From Phytopseudomonas seleniipraecipitans (GTDB taxonomy: Bacteria; Pseudomonadota; Gammaproteobacteria; Pseudomonadales; Pseudomonadaceae), in NCBI RefSeq assembly GCF_900102335.1, contig NZ_FNBM01000002.1:186001-250000 (forward strand): 64,000 bases of DNA. The letters are read 5' to 3'. The translations under genes were made by a program, and so were the position numbers. Positions 37,520 through 54,099 of this stretch are shown in pieces (the first letter of the stretch is position 1; each line of letters begins with the position of its first letter). The notes below the pieces were generated by a model. The model saw only the letters and a list, made by a program, of their open reading frames with translations. It did not search any database and had not been told where the DNA came from.

Positions 37520-37843
37520 ATGCAGGTCATGGTCAACAGCGGAAAGCACGTCGACACCTCAATGGAGTTCAAGACCGACATTCGAGGCCGAGTCCACGAT
37601 AAATTACAGCGCTATGAGGAGCACCTCACGCGCATAGAAATTCATCTTTCTGACGAAAACGCGCTCAAGAGCGGCGCACAGGACAAACGTTGCAAGATGG
37701 AAGCCCGCATGAAAGGCCGCGATCCCGTCACCGTTTCCTCGGATGCCAGCGAGATGCAGCAGGCCATCGACGGAGCGATGAACAAACTGACCAGTGTGCT
37801 GGATCGCAACCTCGGCAAGAATGCCGATAAATGGATTCACTAA
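37520..37843 (+). CDS. HPF/RaiA-family ribosome-associated protein
   Basis: A 107-residue small protein resembling hibernation-promoting factor. It opens MQVMVNSGKHVDTSMEF and continues RVHDKLQRYEEHLTRIEIHLSDENA, with a basic patch KRCKMEARMKGRDPVTV, the S30AE-like beta-alpha fold. It is the short type without the long C-terminal dimerisation tail. The start follows GAGGAAA. It probably binds the 30S subunit under stress. The neighbouring LysR gene is unrelated in function as far as I can see. Confidence 0.75.
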   Translation: MQVMVNSGKHVDTSMEFKTDIRGRVHDKLQRYEEHLTRIEIHLSDENALKSGAQDKRCKMEARMKGRDPVTVSSDASEMQQAIDGAMNKLTSVLDRNLGKNADKWIH

Positions 37844-37969
37844 GCAGCTGCCACTGACTGCGTGGAAGCGCTTGCCACGGCGCGAATCGATAGCCGCTTT
37901 AGTGGATGACTGAAGGCAATTGCGCCAATCCAGCGCATGCGGCGCCTGCACAGCGATATTGATGAGCCG

Positions 37970-38680
37970 TTAACTGCGGCCGCGCCATAGACGCTCCAGG
38001 TAATGCAGATCTTCCGGGCGGGTGACCTTGAGGTTGTCCGCCCGGCCTTCCACCAGGCGCGGGGCCTGGCCAGCCCATTCGATGGCTGAAGCCTCGTCAG
38101 TCACCGCAACGTCCGACACCAGCGCTTCGGCCAGTGCACGGTGTAAGGCGCCGAGGCGAAACATTTGCGGTGTATAGGCCTGCCAGATCACCGAACGGTC
38201 AATGGTTTCTCGTACGCGGCCGTCACTGCCGACACGCTTGAGGGTGTCGCGCGCAGGAACCGCGAGCAACCCGCCAACGGCATCGTCCGCCAGCTCCGCC
38301 AGGAGCAGGTCAAGGTCGGATTGATCAAGGTTGGGCCGTGCGGCGTCGTGCACCAGCACCCAATCCTGCTCATCGGCGCCTAACTCACCGAGACGCAGTA
38401 ATGCATTGAGCACCGACTCGGCTCGCTCGGCGCCGCCGCCAGCAATGTAAATGCGCGCGTCACGGGCGCAACCGAGGTTTGGCCAGAACGGATCGTCCTC
38501 GGCCAGGCTGACCACCACGCCCAGCAGGCACGGGTGATCGAGAAAACAGTTAAGGGTGTGTTCGAGAATGCTCTTGCCGGCCAGCTGCAGATACTGCTTG
38601 GGCTTGTCGGCACGCATGCGGCTGCCGATGCCGGCGGCCGGAATCACCGCCCAGAAGGACGGCAGATCAGGGATATTCAT
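37970..38680 (-). CDS. ispD: 2-C-methyl-D-erythritol 4-phosphate cytidylyltransferase
   Basis: A 236-residue MEP-pathway enzyme coupling CTP to methylerythritol phosphate. The N-terminal PAAGIGSRMRADKPKQYL is the nucleotide motif, VLVHDAARP the Mg/ribose motif, and VTDEASAIEW with DNLKVTRPEDL the C-terminal signature. It overlaps ftsB by four bases and belongs to the eno-ftsB-ispD unit. Confidence 0.95.
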   Translation of the reverse strand: MNIPDLPSFWAVIPAAGIGSRMRADKPKQYLQLAGKSILEHTLNCFLDHPCLLGVVVSLAEDDPFWPNLGCARDARIYIAGGGAERAESVLNALLRLGELGADEQDWVLVHDAARPNLDQSDLDLLLAELADDAVGGLLAVPARDTLKRVGSDGRVRETIDRSVIWQAYTPQMFRLGALHRALAEALVSDVAVTDEASAIEWAGQAPRLVEGRADNLKVTRPEDLHYLERLWRGRS

Positions 38681-38955
38681 TCAGCCAACTGATAAAGAGT
38701 TTCGCCATCCTTGACCATGCCCAGCTCATGTCGGGCGCGCTCTTCAACGGTCTCCATGCCTTTCTTCAGCTCCATGACTTCCGCTTCAAGAATGCGATTG
38801 CGCTCGAGCAGACGCTCGTTCTCGCCTTCCTGATCAGCGATTTGCTGCTGCAGATCGGTCACCTGTGCAAGGCTGCCTTCGCCGACCCACAGGCGATATT
38901 GCAGCCCTGCAAGGATCAGAACCAGAACAAGAAACAGCCAGTAGGGACTACGCAT
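38677..38955 (-). CDS. ftsB: Cell-division protein FtsB
   Basis: A 92-residue bitopic inner-membrane protein of the FtsQLB complex. A membrane segment (YWLFLVLVLILAGLQY) is followed by a coiled coil (LQQQIADQEGENERLLERNRILEAEV) and a conserved VEERARHELGMVKDGETLYQL. ATG 38955 matches family starts (MRSPYW). An in-frame ATG at 39000 adds 15 residues and has a better ribosome site (GGGAGA), so the true start is open. It lies between eno and ispD. Confidence 0.93.
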   Translation of the reverse strand: MRSPYWLFLVLVLILAGLQYRLWVGEGSLAQVTDLQQQIADQEGENERLLERNRILEAEVMELKKGMETVEERARHELGMVKDGETLYQLAE

Positions 38956-39112
38956 GGCGGGTGAGGCACTCGGATAAGAAAGGGTCGCTGCTGCGGACAT
39001 GGGTCGATTCTCCCTGCGTCATCGGCATCCGACAAGACCGTGAAGTCGACTCGACAGCGCTCGATAGAGCCCGCATGGCGAGGTGATTGCCACCTCGCCG
39101 AGCGAACCTATC

Positions 39113-40462
<1,350 letters not shown>

Positions 40463-40490
40463 TCAATTACCCGCCGTGCTGACAGACAAA

Positions 40491-40508
40491 CCCGGCCAAA
40501 GGGCCGGG
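40491..40508 (-). terminator. Weak hairpin after kdsA
   Basis: CCCGGCC (40491-40497) pairs with GGCCGGG (40502-40508). On the minus strand it is followed by TTTG only, so it is a weak or partial terminator between kdsA and eno. Confidence 0.45.
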
Positions 40509-40543
40509 CGGTAAAACAGATGATACGACCGAGACAACGCCGA

Positions 40544-43090
<2,547 letters not shown>

Positions 43091-43294
43091 CTAGCAAACA
43101 TGGCGAACCATGCTGCCCAATAGCAAACATCCACCGCTTCCGAGAGAAGCAGCAAATACCTGAATAGAGACGGGAGGGCAGTCTACCGGAAACGTCCCGA
43201 CTGGGGAAGAACGTGAAGCCGCGCGCGAGGTAAAAGCTGCTGAAAAACAGGCGCGAGCGGGTGTTCAGGTAACGACGATCTGCGGCTTTTGCAG

Positions 43295-44590
43295 TTACGA
43301 TTCAACTACCGGAGGCAGCCAGCGAAGCGTGCCGCACCCCGGGCTGGCAAACAGATTGGCCACCGCCAGCGGCCGCCCGTCGCAAAGCAATATCGGCATA
43401 CGGCCACGGATGAATTCCGGTACGCGGGCTTCCTGCAGCAGGCGCTTGAGATCACGCCGACCACGACCCGGCACTTCGATTATCTCGCCCCCCTCACGAT
43501 AGCCGATGCTCAACTGTCCTGACGGCACGGCACCCTCCAGCCAGACCTGACCGTTGCCGGGCAACATCAGCGGCTCATCAGCCAGCGACCACGGCCTGGG
43601 CTGATTCGACCATGGCTCGCTCCATCGTGCATCCAGCCACAGCAGATGATGACCATGACGATGCAGCGCGCCGCTCTCCAGGCGCCAAAGGGGACTGGCA
43701 TCAGCGCCGGCGTCTCGCAGGTCGACCCATCCCTGCCAGTGGCGACTGTCTGGCAGACGGGTGAGGCCAGCCAGCCAGTGGCGAAGCAGATTGCGCTGCC
43801 GCGCATCGGACAATTGCCGCAAAGGACGCAGGTCGAGACAGGGAATGCTCAGCCAGTCGAGATCCAGCTGGCCCTGCGCGCCCCGCAGATCGTGACCTGC
43901 CAACTCTTCCAGCAGCTCCTGCGCTTCGGCCTGATGCTGCGCCGCACGGGCGAGCACCTGCGGCGCCTTCGGCCAATGCGCTTGCAGGCGAGGCAGGATC
44001 TCCTGACGCAGAAAATTGCGCGCGAACCCGGTGTCACTATTCGAGGGGTCTTCCACCCAACGCAACCCATGAATGGCGGCGTAAGCCTCCAGCTCACGGC
44101 GCGACACATCCAGCAGCGGCCTTACCGCGTGGCCGGCTGCCAGCGGACGATGAGCGGCCATGGCGGCCAAACCGCGCACGCCCGCGCCACGCAACAAGCG
44201 GTAGAGAATGGTCTCGGCCTGATCATCCTGGTGCTGAGCCAGCAGCAGCACATCACCCGCCCCCAGCGAGGCAGCAAATGCCACGTAGCGCGCCTCGCGG
44301 GCGGCACGCTCCAGACTGGCACCCGCCGCGACCTGAACAGACTGAATACGCAACGGCACACCCAGCTCATCACACACACGCTGGCAATGCGCGGGCCACT
44401 CGGCAGCCGCAGCCTGCAGGCCGTGATCGACATAAATGGCGGAGATCGGCGGCAGTACCGTATGCCGAGAGGCCTGCACCAGCGCATGCAGCAGCACGGT
44501 CGAATCGAGCCCGCCAGAGAAAGCGACCTGCCACGCGGGCGCCCCACGCCAGGTATCGAGGCGCGCAAGCAGGATTGCTTGAAGAGGCAT
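43295..44590 (-). CDS. tilS: tRNA(Ile)-lysidine synthase
   Basis: A 431-residue enzyme attaching lysine to C34 of the AUA-reading tRNA-Ile. The P-loop SGGLDS spans residues 25-30, in the N-terminal PP-loop ATPase domain, with QHQDDQAETILYRLLRGAG (substrate-binding) following. The C-terminal domain has the TilS substrate-recognition fold (RRDLKRLLQEARVPEFIRGRMPIL). Essential in most bacteria. It lies between accA and pyrG. Confidence 0.95.
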   Translation of the reverse strand: MPLQAILLARLDTWRGAPAWQVAFSGGLDSTVLLHALVQASRHTVLPPISAIYVDHGLQAAAAEWPAHCQRVCDELGVPLRIQSVQVAAGASLERAAREARYVAFAASLGAGDVLLLAQHQDDQAETILYRLLRGAGVRGLAAMAAHRPLAAGHAVRPLLDVSRRELEAYAAIHGLRWVEDPSNSDTGFARNFLRQEILPRLQAHWPKAPQVLARAAQHQAEAQELLEELAGHDLRGAQGQLDLDWLSIPCLDLRPLRQLSDARQRNLLRHWLAGLTRLPDSRHWQGWVDLRDAGADASPLWRLESGALHRHGHHLLWLDARWSEPWSNQPRPWSLADEPLMLPGNGQVWLEGAVPSGQLSIGYREGGEIIEVPGRGRRDLKRLLQEARVPEFIRGRMPILLCDGRPLAVANLFASPGCGTLRWLPPVVES

Positions 44591-44669
44591 CTAGCGGATT
44601 AGCGGAGCAGCCCCGCAAGCACACGCATTACCCGAAGGGCAATCCGCATGCCTGCAGGGCAAGCCGGCA

Positions 44670-45620
44670 TCAGGCGATACCGTAGCTCATCAGACGCTCG
44701 TAACGACGCGCCAGCAGCGCATCGGTGTCGAGCTTGCGCAGGTCGTCGAGCTGAGCGCTCAAGGTCTGGCGGATCGATTCAGCAGCAGCGGCCGGATCAC
44801 GATGTGCGCCGCCCAACGGTTCGCCGATCACTTTATCGACGATGCCCAGCCCCTTCAGACGCTCGGCAGTGATGCCCATCGCTTCAGCGGCATCCGGGGC
44901 CTTCTCAGCAGTTTTCCAAAGGATCGACGCGCAGCCTTCCGGCGAGATCACTGCGTAGGTGGAGTACTGCAGCATGTTCAGGCTGTCGCACACGCCGATG
45001 GCCAGTGCACCGCCAGAACCGCCCTCGCCGATCACGGTCGCGATGATCGGCGTCTTCAGACGCGCCATGACGCGCAGGTTCCAGGCGATCGCTTCGCTCT
45101 GACCGCGCTCCTCGGCATCGATACCCGGATAGGCACCCGGCGTATCGATGAAGGTCAGGATCGGCATTTTGAAGCGCTCGGCCATCTCCATCAGGCGGCA
45201 GGCCTTGCGGTAACCTTCCGGACGCGGCATGCCGAAGTTGCGACGTACCTTCTCGCGGACTTCACGGCCCTTCTGGTGACCAATGACCATGGCCGGCTCG
45301 CCGTTCAGGCGGGCCACGCCACCGACGATGGCGGCGTCATCGGAGAAGTGACGATCACCGTGCAGCTCGTCGAACTCGGTGAAAATGTGCTGCAGGTAGT
45401 CCAGCGTATACGGGCGCTGCGGATGACGGGCGAGCCGGGCGATCTGCCAACTGGTCAGATTGCCGAAGATGCTCTCGGTCAGCGTGCTGCTTTTGTCCTG
45501 CAGGCGGGCAATTTCGTCGCCGATGTTCAGGGAGTTGTCGTTACCAACCAGACGAAGCTCTTCGATCTTGGCTTGCAGGTCGGCAATCGGCTGTTCGAAA
45601 TCGAGATAATTCGGGTTCAT
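44670..45620 (-). CDS. accA: Acetyl-CoA carboxylase carboxyltransferase subunit alpha
   Basis: A 316-residue subunit which, with AccD, transfers carboxyl from biotin to acetyl-CoA, making malonyl-CoA. Motifs [37 protein letters not shown] and [13 protein letters not shown] are diagnostic. The start is one of two ATGs (45626 or 45620); [12 protein letters not shown] fits relatives. It is downstream of dnaE with a 240-bp gap. Confidence 0.97.
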   Translation of the reverse strand: MNPNYLDFEQPIADLQAKIEELRLVGNDNSLNIGDEIARLQDKSSTLTESIFGNLTSWQIARLARHPQRPYTLDYLQHIFTEFDELHGDRHFSDDAAIVGGVARLNGEPAMVIGHQKGREVREKVRRNFGMPRPEGYRKACRLMEMAERFKMPILTFIDTPGAYPGIDAEERGQSEAIAWNLRVMARLKTPIIATVIGEGGSGGALAIGVCDSLNMLQYSTYAVISPEGCASILWKTAEKAPDAAEAMGITAERLKGLGIVDKVIGEPLGGAHRDPAAAAESIRQTLSAQLDDLRKLDTDALLARRYERLMSYGIA

Positions 45621-45827
45621 AGGCATCCGTCATGCGTCGACGGCCACAGGGCCGGGGAGCGTGTATCCATTTGGCGCCTACCTTATAGGAACAGGCGCAT
45701 TCAGGTCGACACCACAAAGCACTTCCGGCAGCGAATATGCCAGTAAATGCACGTTGGCACTCACTCGGCAGCCGAACCCTGGGGGCTCAGTCGCGCCAGC
45801 GGCGATGATGCAGTGTCACGGGCTTCG

Positions 45828-45846
45828 TGCAGGGCTTGGCCCTGCA
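45828..45846. other. Hairpin after dnaE
   Basis: TGCAGGGC (45828-45835) pairs with GCCCTGCA (45839-45846) across a three-base loop, 16 nt beyond the dnaE stop. There is no T-run on the minus strand. It may protect or end the dnaE mRNA. The rest of 45621-45862 should hold the accA promoter, but I see no clear -10/-35. Confidence 0.4.
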
Positions 45847-45862
45847 TTTCAGCACCGCAATT

Positions 45863-49402
<3,540 letters not shown>

Positions 49403-49478
49403 GAAGAAGCCCTGCAGGAAAAGCGACAAAACGCGGATTGTACCGTAACTGGAGCGGCGTACAGCGGGCTGAATAGGC

Positions 49479-50087
49479 TCAGTACCCGGCTACAGCTTCC
49501 AGCAGGCGGCGCACCGGTGCGAAGGAGCGCCGGTGAATCGGAGTCGGGCCCAAACGAATCAGGGCCTCAAGATGAACGGGCGTGGGGTAGCCCTTGTGCA
49601 GGGCAATACCGTAGCCCGGATAAAGCAGGTCGAGTTCGCGCATCTCGCGATCCCGGCTGACCTTGGCAAGAATCGACGCTGCGGCAATCGCCGGCACCTG
49701 AGCGTCGCCACCGATCACGGGTGCGCTGGGCACGGACAACTTCGGGCAGCGGTTGCCGTCTATCAGCGCCAGCTTTGGCGTCACGCTGAGGCCTTCAACA
49801 GCGCGCTGCATGGCCAGCATGGTGGCATGCAGGATATTCAGGCGGTCGATCTCTTCGACCTCGGCGCGGGCAATGCACCAGGCCAAGGCCTTTTCTTTAA
49901 TCTCGTCGAACAGTTTTTCGCGGCGTGCTTCGCTGAGTTTCTTGGAATCATTGAGACCCAGGATGGGCCGCGCCGGATCGAGGATCACCGCCGCTGTCAC
50001 CACCGCGCCACACAAAGGGCCGCGGCCGACTTCGTCGACACCGGCGACCAGCTCTTCGACAGTGACAAAATCCAGACCCAGCTGCAT
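49479..50087 (-). CDS. rnhB: Ribonuclease HII
   Basis: A 202-residue nuclease removing ribonucleotides and RNA primers from RNA-DNA hybrids. The catalytic Asp18-Glu19 are in [12 protein letters not shown], and LIDGNR supplies the next Asp. The C-terminal RRSFAPVR is the usual end. It overlaps lpxB by one base and precedes dnaE, the conserved lpxB-rnhB-dnaE order. Confidence 0.96.
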   Translation of the reverse strand: MQLGLDFVTVEELVAGVDEVGRGPLCGAVVTAAVILDPARPILGLNDSKKLSEARREKLFDEIKEKALAWCIARAEVEEIDRLNILHATMLAMQRAVEGLSVTPKLALIDGNRCPKLSVPSAPVIGGDAQVPAIAAASILAKVSRDREMRELDLLYPGYGIALHKGYPTPVHLEALIRLGPTPIHRRSFAPVRRLLEAVAGY

Positions 50088-51220
50088 CAGCCACGCCCCA
50101 GCAGATCAAGCACTGCCGCGGCAGCGCGATCGGAAGCGCCGCGGCGCAGCGTACGGTGGATGGCGTCGAAACCTTCGGTCTGTACTTCGCCATCGACCAG
50201 CAGCGGTGACACCGTCTGGGCCAGCGACTCGGCAGTGGCCGCATCCTGGATCAGCTCGGGCACCAGCAGCCGCTGGGCGAGCAGATTGGGCAGAGAGATA
50301 TAGGGGCTCTTCACCAGGCGTTTGAGAATCCGGAAGGTCATCGGCGCGACGCGGTAGGCCACCACCATCGGCCGCTTGTAAAGCAGCGCCTCAAGAGTAG
50401 CGGTGCCCGACGCAATCAATACCGCATCGCAGGCAGCCAGGGCATCGTGGGAGCGACCGTCGAGTAATTGCAGTGGCAGATCACGACCACCAAGCATCTG
50501 CTCGAGCTGCTGGCGACGCTCAGGGCTGGCGCATGGCAGCACAAAGCGTACGCCCGGGCGCAGAGCACGCAGCCGCTCTGCGGCATCGAGAAACAGGCTG
50601 CCGAGGCGCGCCACTTCACCACCGCGACTGCCTGGCAACAAGGCTACGACAGGCGCGTCGACAGGCAAGCCCAGCAGTTCGCGCGCAGCCGTGCGATCCG
50701 CTTGCAGCGGAATGGCATCCGCCAGCGGGTGGCCGACGAAACAGACGGGTACCTGATGCGCCTCATAGAACTGCGCCTCGAACGGGAACAGGGTCAGCAT
50801 CAAGTCGCAGGCATCACGAATCTTCAGCACACGCTTCTGTCGCCATGCCCACACGGAGGGGCTGACGTAGTGCACGGTACGAATGCCTGCCTGGCGCAGC
50901 TTGAGTTCGACGCCCAGGGTAAAGTCTGGCGCATCGATACCAATGAACACATCGGGTTTGCGGGCAATCAAACTGGCGATCAGTCGGCGACGGCGCGACA
51001 GCAGCTCTGGCAGCCGTCCTAGCACTTCGACCAAGCCCATGACCGCGAGGCGCTCCATGGGGAAATCGCTGACCAGCCCCTCAGCCTGCATACGCGGGCC
51101 GCCGACACCGATGAACTCGACATTGGGATGGCGGGCTTTCAGCGCCTGCATCAGGCCCGAACCGAGAATATCGCCGGACGCCTCGCCGGCGACCAGCGCG
51201 ACACGCAATACCTCAGCCAT
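50087..51220 (-). CDS. lpxB: Lipid-A-disaccharide synthase
   Basis: A 377-residue peripheral membrane glycosyltransferase (GT19) joining UDP-diacylglucosamine and lipid [23 protein letters not shown] opens the protein; [20 protein letters not shown] and SGTATLEAL are family motifs. It belongs to the lpxD-fabZ-lpxA-lpxB unit for lipid A. Confidence 0.97.
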   Translation of the reverse strand: MAEVLRVALVAGEASGDILGSGLMQALKARHPNVEFIGVGGPRMQAEGLVSDFPMERLAVMGLVEVLGRLPELLSRRRRLIASLIARKPDVFIGIDAPDFTLGVELKLRQAGIRTVHYVSPSVWAWRQKRVLKIRDACDLMLTLFPFEAQFYEAHQVPVCFVGHPLADAIPLQADRTAARELLGLPVDAPVVALLPGSRGGEVARLGSLFLDAAERLRALRPGVRFVLPCASPERRQQLEQMLGGRDLPLQLLDGRSHDALAACDAVLIASGTATLEALLYKRPMVVAYRVAPMTFRILKRLVKSPYISLPNLLAQRLLVPELIQDAATAESLAQTVSPLLVDGEVQTEGFDAIHRTLRRGASDRAAAAVLDLLGRG

Positions 51221-51223
51221 GGC

Positions 51224-52000
51224 TCAGCGGGTGATGCCGCGGCTGGAGGTCAGGATTGAATCACGGAAAACCGCTACTTCGGAGAATTGCGTGGCCACGT
51301 CTTCGAGCTCGACCAGCGCCTCTTCGATCGTGAAACCCTGGCGGTAGACGATCTTGTAGGCACGACGCAGCGCCTGCATCGCCTCGGAGCTGAAACCTCG
51401 ACGGCGCAAGCCCTCGAAGTTCATGCTGCGCGCCTCGGCAGGGTTACCGGAAACGGTGACGTAAGCGGGTACGTCCTTGCCGATCGCTGCGCCCATGCCG
51501 GCGAAGGCATGTGCACCGATGTGGCAGAACTGATGCACCAGGGTGTAGCCAGACAGAATCGCCCAGTCACCAATGTGCACGTGCCCGGCCAATGCGACGT
51601 TATTGACCAGGATGCAATGGTTGCCAACCACGCTGTCGTGACCGATGTGCGCATAAGCCATAATCAGGTTGTGGTCACCGATAGTGGTTTCGTCACGATC
51701 CTGAACGGTGCCGCGGTGCATGGTCACGCCTTCACGGATGATGTTGTGATCACCAATGACCAGACGCGTGGGCTCACCCTTGTACTTGCGATCCGGGGTG
51801 TCTTCGCCGAGCGAGGCGAATTGATAAATCTTGTTGTGCTTCCCGATGCGGGTTGGACCCTTGAGGATCACATTCGGACCCAGCACGGTACCCTCGCCTA
51901 TTTCTACGTCGGGCCCAATAATCGACCAAGGGCCGACGACGACGTCGTCTGCCAGCTTGGCGCTGGGATCGATGATGGCGCGAGGGTCAATCAAACTCAT
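51224..52000 (-). CDS. lpxA: UDP-N-acetylglucosamine acyltransferase
   Basis: A 258-residue trimer adding a hydroxyacyl chain from ACP to UDP-GlcNAc, the first lipid A step. A left-handed beta-helix of hexapeptide repeats runs from [12 protein letters not shown] to about 190, and the catalytic His lies in [15 protein letters not shown] 52000 gives [10 protein letters not shown], and the open frame extends to 52066 inside fabZ. It overlaps fabZ by four bases. Confidence 0.97.
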   Translation of the reverse strand: MSLIDPRAIIDPSAKLADDVVVGPWSIIGPDVEIGEGTVLGPNVILKGPTRIGKHNKIYQFASLGEDTPDRKYKGEPTRLVIGDHNIIREGVTMHRGTVQDRDETTIGDHNLIMAYAHIGHDSVVGNHCILVNNVALAGHVHIGDWAILSGYTLVHQFCHIGAHAFAGMGAAIGKDVPAYVTVSGNPAEARSMNFEGLRRRGFSSEAMQALRRAYKIVYRQGFTIEEALVELEDVATQFSEVAVFRDSILTSSRGITR

Positions 52001-52437
52001 AACTTGCGTTCCGCACAGATGATTTCGGCCGAGCACACTTCTTTGCCGTCGACCGTGGCCTTGCATTCGAATTTCCAGATGCTGCGCTTGCTGCTGAGGA
52101 ACTTGGCCTCGAGGATCAGCTGGTCACCCGGCACGACCGGCTGACGAAAGCGTAGCTTATCGGAGCCGACGAAATAATAGAGGGTGCCGTCGGCAGGCTT
52201 CACGTCCATCATCTTGAAACCGAGGATACCGGCAGCTTGTGCCATGGCCTCGATAATCAGAACGCCGGGCATGATCGGGTGCTCGGGAAAGTGGCCGTTG
52301 AAGAATGGCTCATTGACGCTGACATTCTTATAGGCCCGCACGCTCTTGCCTTCAAGATCCAGATCCGTGACCCGGTCCACCAGCAGGAACGGGTAACGGT
52401 GCGGCAAGTATTCGCGAATTTCGTTGATGTCCATCAT
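51997..52437 (-). CDS. fabZ: 3-hydroxyacyl-ACP dehydratase FabZ
   Basis: A 146-residue hot-dog fold dehydratase of fatty-acid elongation. The catalytic His is in [22 protein letters not shown], with the Glu shortly after. It sits between lpxD and lpxA, the usual position that balances membrane lipid and lipid A from hydroxyacyl-ACP. Confidence 0.97.
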   Translation of the reverse strand: MMDINEIREYLPHRYPFLLVDRVTDLDLEGKSVRAYKNVSVNEPFFNGHFPEHPIMPGVLIIEAMAQAAGILGFKMMDVKPADGTLYYFVGSDKLRFRQPVVPGDQLILEAKFLSSKRSIWKFECKATVDGKEVCSAEIICAERKL

Positions 52438-52486
52438 TTCCAGAGAAGCCCGTAATAAAAAGAAGAGAGCACGGCATCAGCCGCGC

Positions 52487-53548
52487 TCAGGCATCAGATG
52501 AGGCATTCCCGCTCGAGGTCACGGCGCTCAGCTGTTTTTCCAACTGCTTCACACGCCGTGCCATGTCGTCCAGCTGGCGAATACGCGCCACGCTTTTCTT
52601 CCACTCGGCTGCAGGTTGCATAGCGGTACCCGAAGAATAGGCACCCGGTTCGGTGATCGAGCGCGTGACCATGGTCATGCCGGTGACGAAAACGCCGTCA
52701 CACACATCAATGTGCCCGACCATACCAACGCCGCCGGCAATCATGCAGTTCTTGCCGATCGAGGTGCTACCGGAAATACCGACACAGGCAGCCATCGCGG
52801 TGTTGTCACCAACCTGCACGTTGTGCGCGATCATTATCTGGTTATCCAGCTTCACACCGTTGCCGATGCGCGTGTCGGACAACGCGCCACGGTCCAGCGT
52901 TGTGTTGGCGCCGATTTCGACATCGTCACCGATGCTCACGCCACCGATCTGGGCGATCTTCTGCCAGACGCCTTTTTCGTTGGCGAAGCCAAAGCCCTCG
53001 CCGCCGATCACCGCACCCGACTGAATGACCACGCGCTTGCCGATGCGCACATCGTGATAGAGCGTGACCCGCGGTGCCAGCCAGCCGCCCTCCCCGATCT
53101 CGGAGCGAGCGCCAACCACACAGTGAGCACCCAGCGACACGTTTGCCGCAATCCTGGCGCCACTCTCGATCACCACAAAGGGACCAATAGCCGCGGTCGG
53201 ATCGACATGGGCGTCATCCGCCACCAGGGCGGTCGGATGAACACCCGCAGCCGCCTTGGGCTTGCGATCAAACAGATGGGACAATGACGCATAGGCCAGG
53301 TAAGGGTTGGCGACAACCAGCGCATTACCAGTGAAGCCTTCGGCATCCGCCGCGGTCAGCAACACAGCAGCGGCCTTGCAGCTGCCGAGGTGTTTGCGGT
53401 ACTGGGCATTCGACAGGAACGTCAGCTGAGAAGGGCCGGCATCCTGCAAGGTTGCCAGCCCGTCGACCGTCTGATCCGCAGCGCCACGCAAGGTAGCGCC
53501 CAACCGCTCGGCCAACTCGCCGAGCGTGAAGACAGGCGTAGACATCAT
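52487..53548 (-). CDS. lpxD: UDP-3-O-acylglucosamine N-acyltransferase
   Basis: A 353-residue lipid A enzyme adding the second acyl chain. The uridine-binding N-domain (1-100) is followed by a hexapeptide-repeat helix ([18 protein letters not shown] and onwards); the catalytic His is in [12 protein letters not shown]. The C-terminal coiled helix ([14 protein letters not shown]) completes it. ATG 53548 overlaps the ompH stop; ATG 53545 is an alternative. Confidence 0.97.
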   Translation of the reverse strand: MMSTPVFTLGELAERLGATLRGAADQTVDGLATLQDAGPSQLTFLSNAQYRKHLGSCKAAAVLLTAADAEGFTGNALVVANPYLAYASLSHLFDRKPKAAAGVHPTALVADDAHVDPTAAIGPFVVIESGARIAANVSLGAHCVVGARSEIGEGGWLAPRVTLYHDVRIGKRVVIQSGAVIGGEGFGFANEKGVWQKIAQIGGVSIGDDVEIGANTTLDRGALSDTRIGNGVKLDNQIMIAHNVQVGDNTAMAACVGISGSTSIGKNCMIAGGVGMVGHIDVCDGVFVTGMTMVTRSITEPGAYSSGTAMQPAAEWKKSVARIRQLDDMARRVKQLEKQLSAVTSSGNASSDA

Positions 53549-54051
53549 CAACGCATCTGATTCATGCGCTCGATGACCTGGCGAGTGATGTCGAACTGCG
53601 GTTTGACATCAATCACTGCGCCACGCTCAAGCACCAGGTCGAAGTTGCCATTTTTGATGACCTCTTCAACGGCCTTGTCCAGGTTCGGCTTGAGCTTCTT
53701 GAGCATATCGCGGTCAGCGCCAGCTTTGGCTTCATTCAGCTCCTTGGACTGGAACTGGAAGTCGCGGGCCTTCTGTTTGAAATCCAGCTCCAGGCGCTCA
53801 CGCTCGGCGGTCTGCATTTTCTCACCGTCTTTGACGACGCGATCCTGAATACGCTTGGCGTCGCTTTCCAGGGTCTTCAGCTTGTTCAATTGCGGGCCGA
53901 ACTTCTTCTCGGCATCAACGGCGTAGCGCTTGGCCGCATCGGACTCGAGCAGGGCCATTTGATAATTGAGTACGGCGATCTTCATTTCCGCGAATGCCGG
54001 GGTGGCCAGCAGAGCAGCGCTTAACAGAACCAGTTGAGTCAACTTACGCAC
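53548..54051 (-). CDS. ompH: Periplasmic chaperone OmpH/Skp
   Basis: A 167-residue periplasmic chaperone that holds unfolded outer-membrane proteins. A signal peptide ([18 protein letters not shown], cleavage near residue 21) precedes a short beta domain and long charged helices ([20 protein letters not shown]...). It forms a jellyfish-like trimer in relatives. It lies between bamA and lpxD, supplying clients to BamA. Confidence 0.95.
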   Translation of the reverse strand: MRKLTQLVLLSAALLATPAFAEMKIAVLNYQMALLESDAAKRYAVDAEKKFGPQLNKLKTLESDAKRIQDRVVKDGEKMQTAERERLELDFKQKARDFQFQSKELNEAKAGADRDMLKKLKPNLDKAVEEVIKNGNFDLVLERGAVIDVKPQFDITRQVIERMNQMR

Positions 54052-54099
54052 GGTGCAACTCCTGCAGAAAAACTGTCTTCGTGATTCATGAGCAGACGC

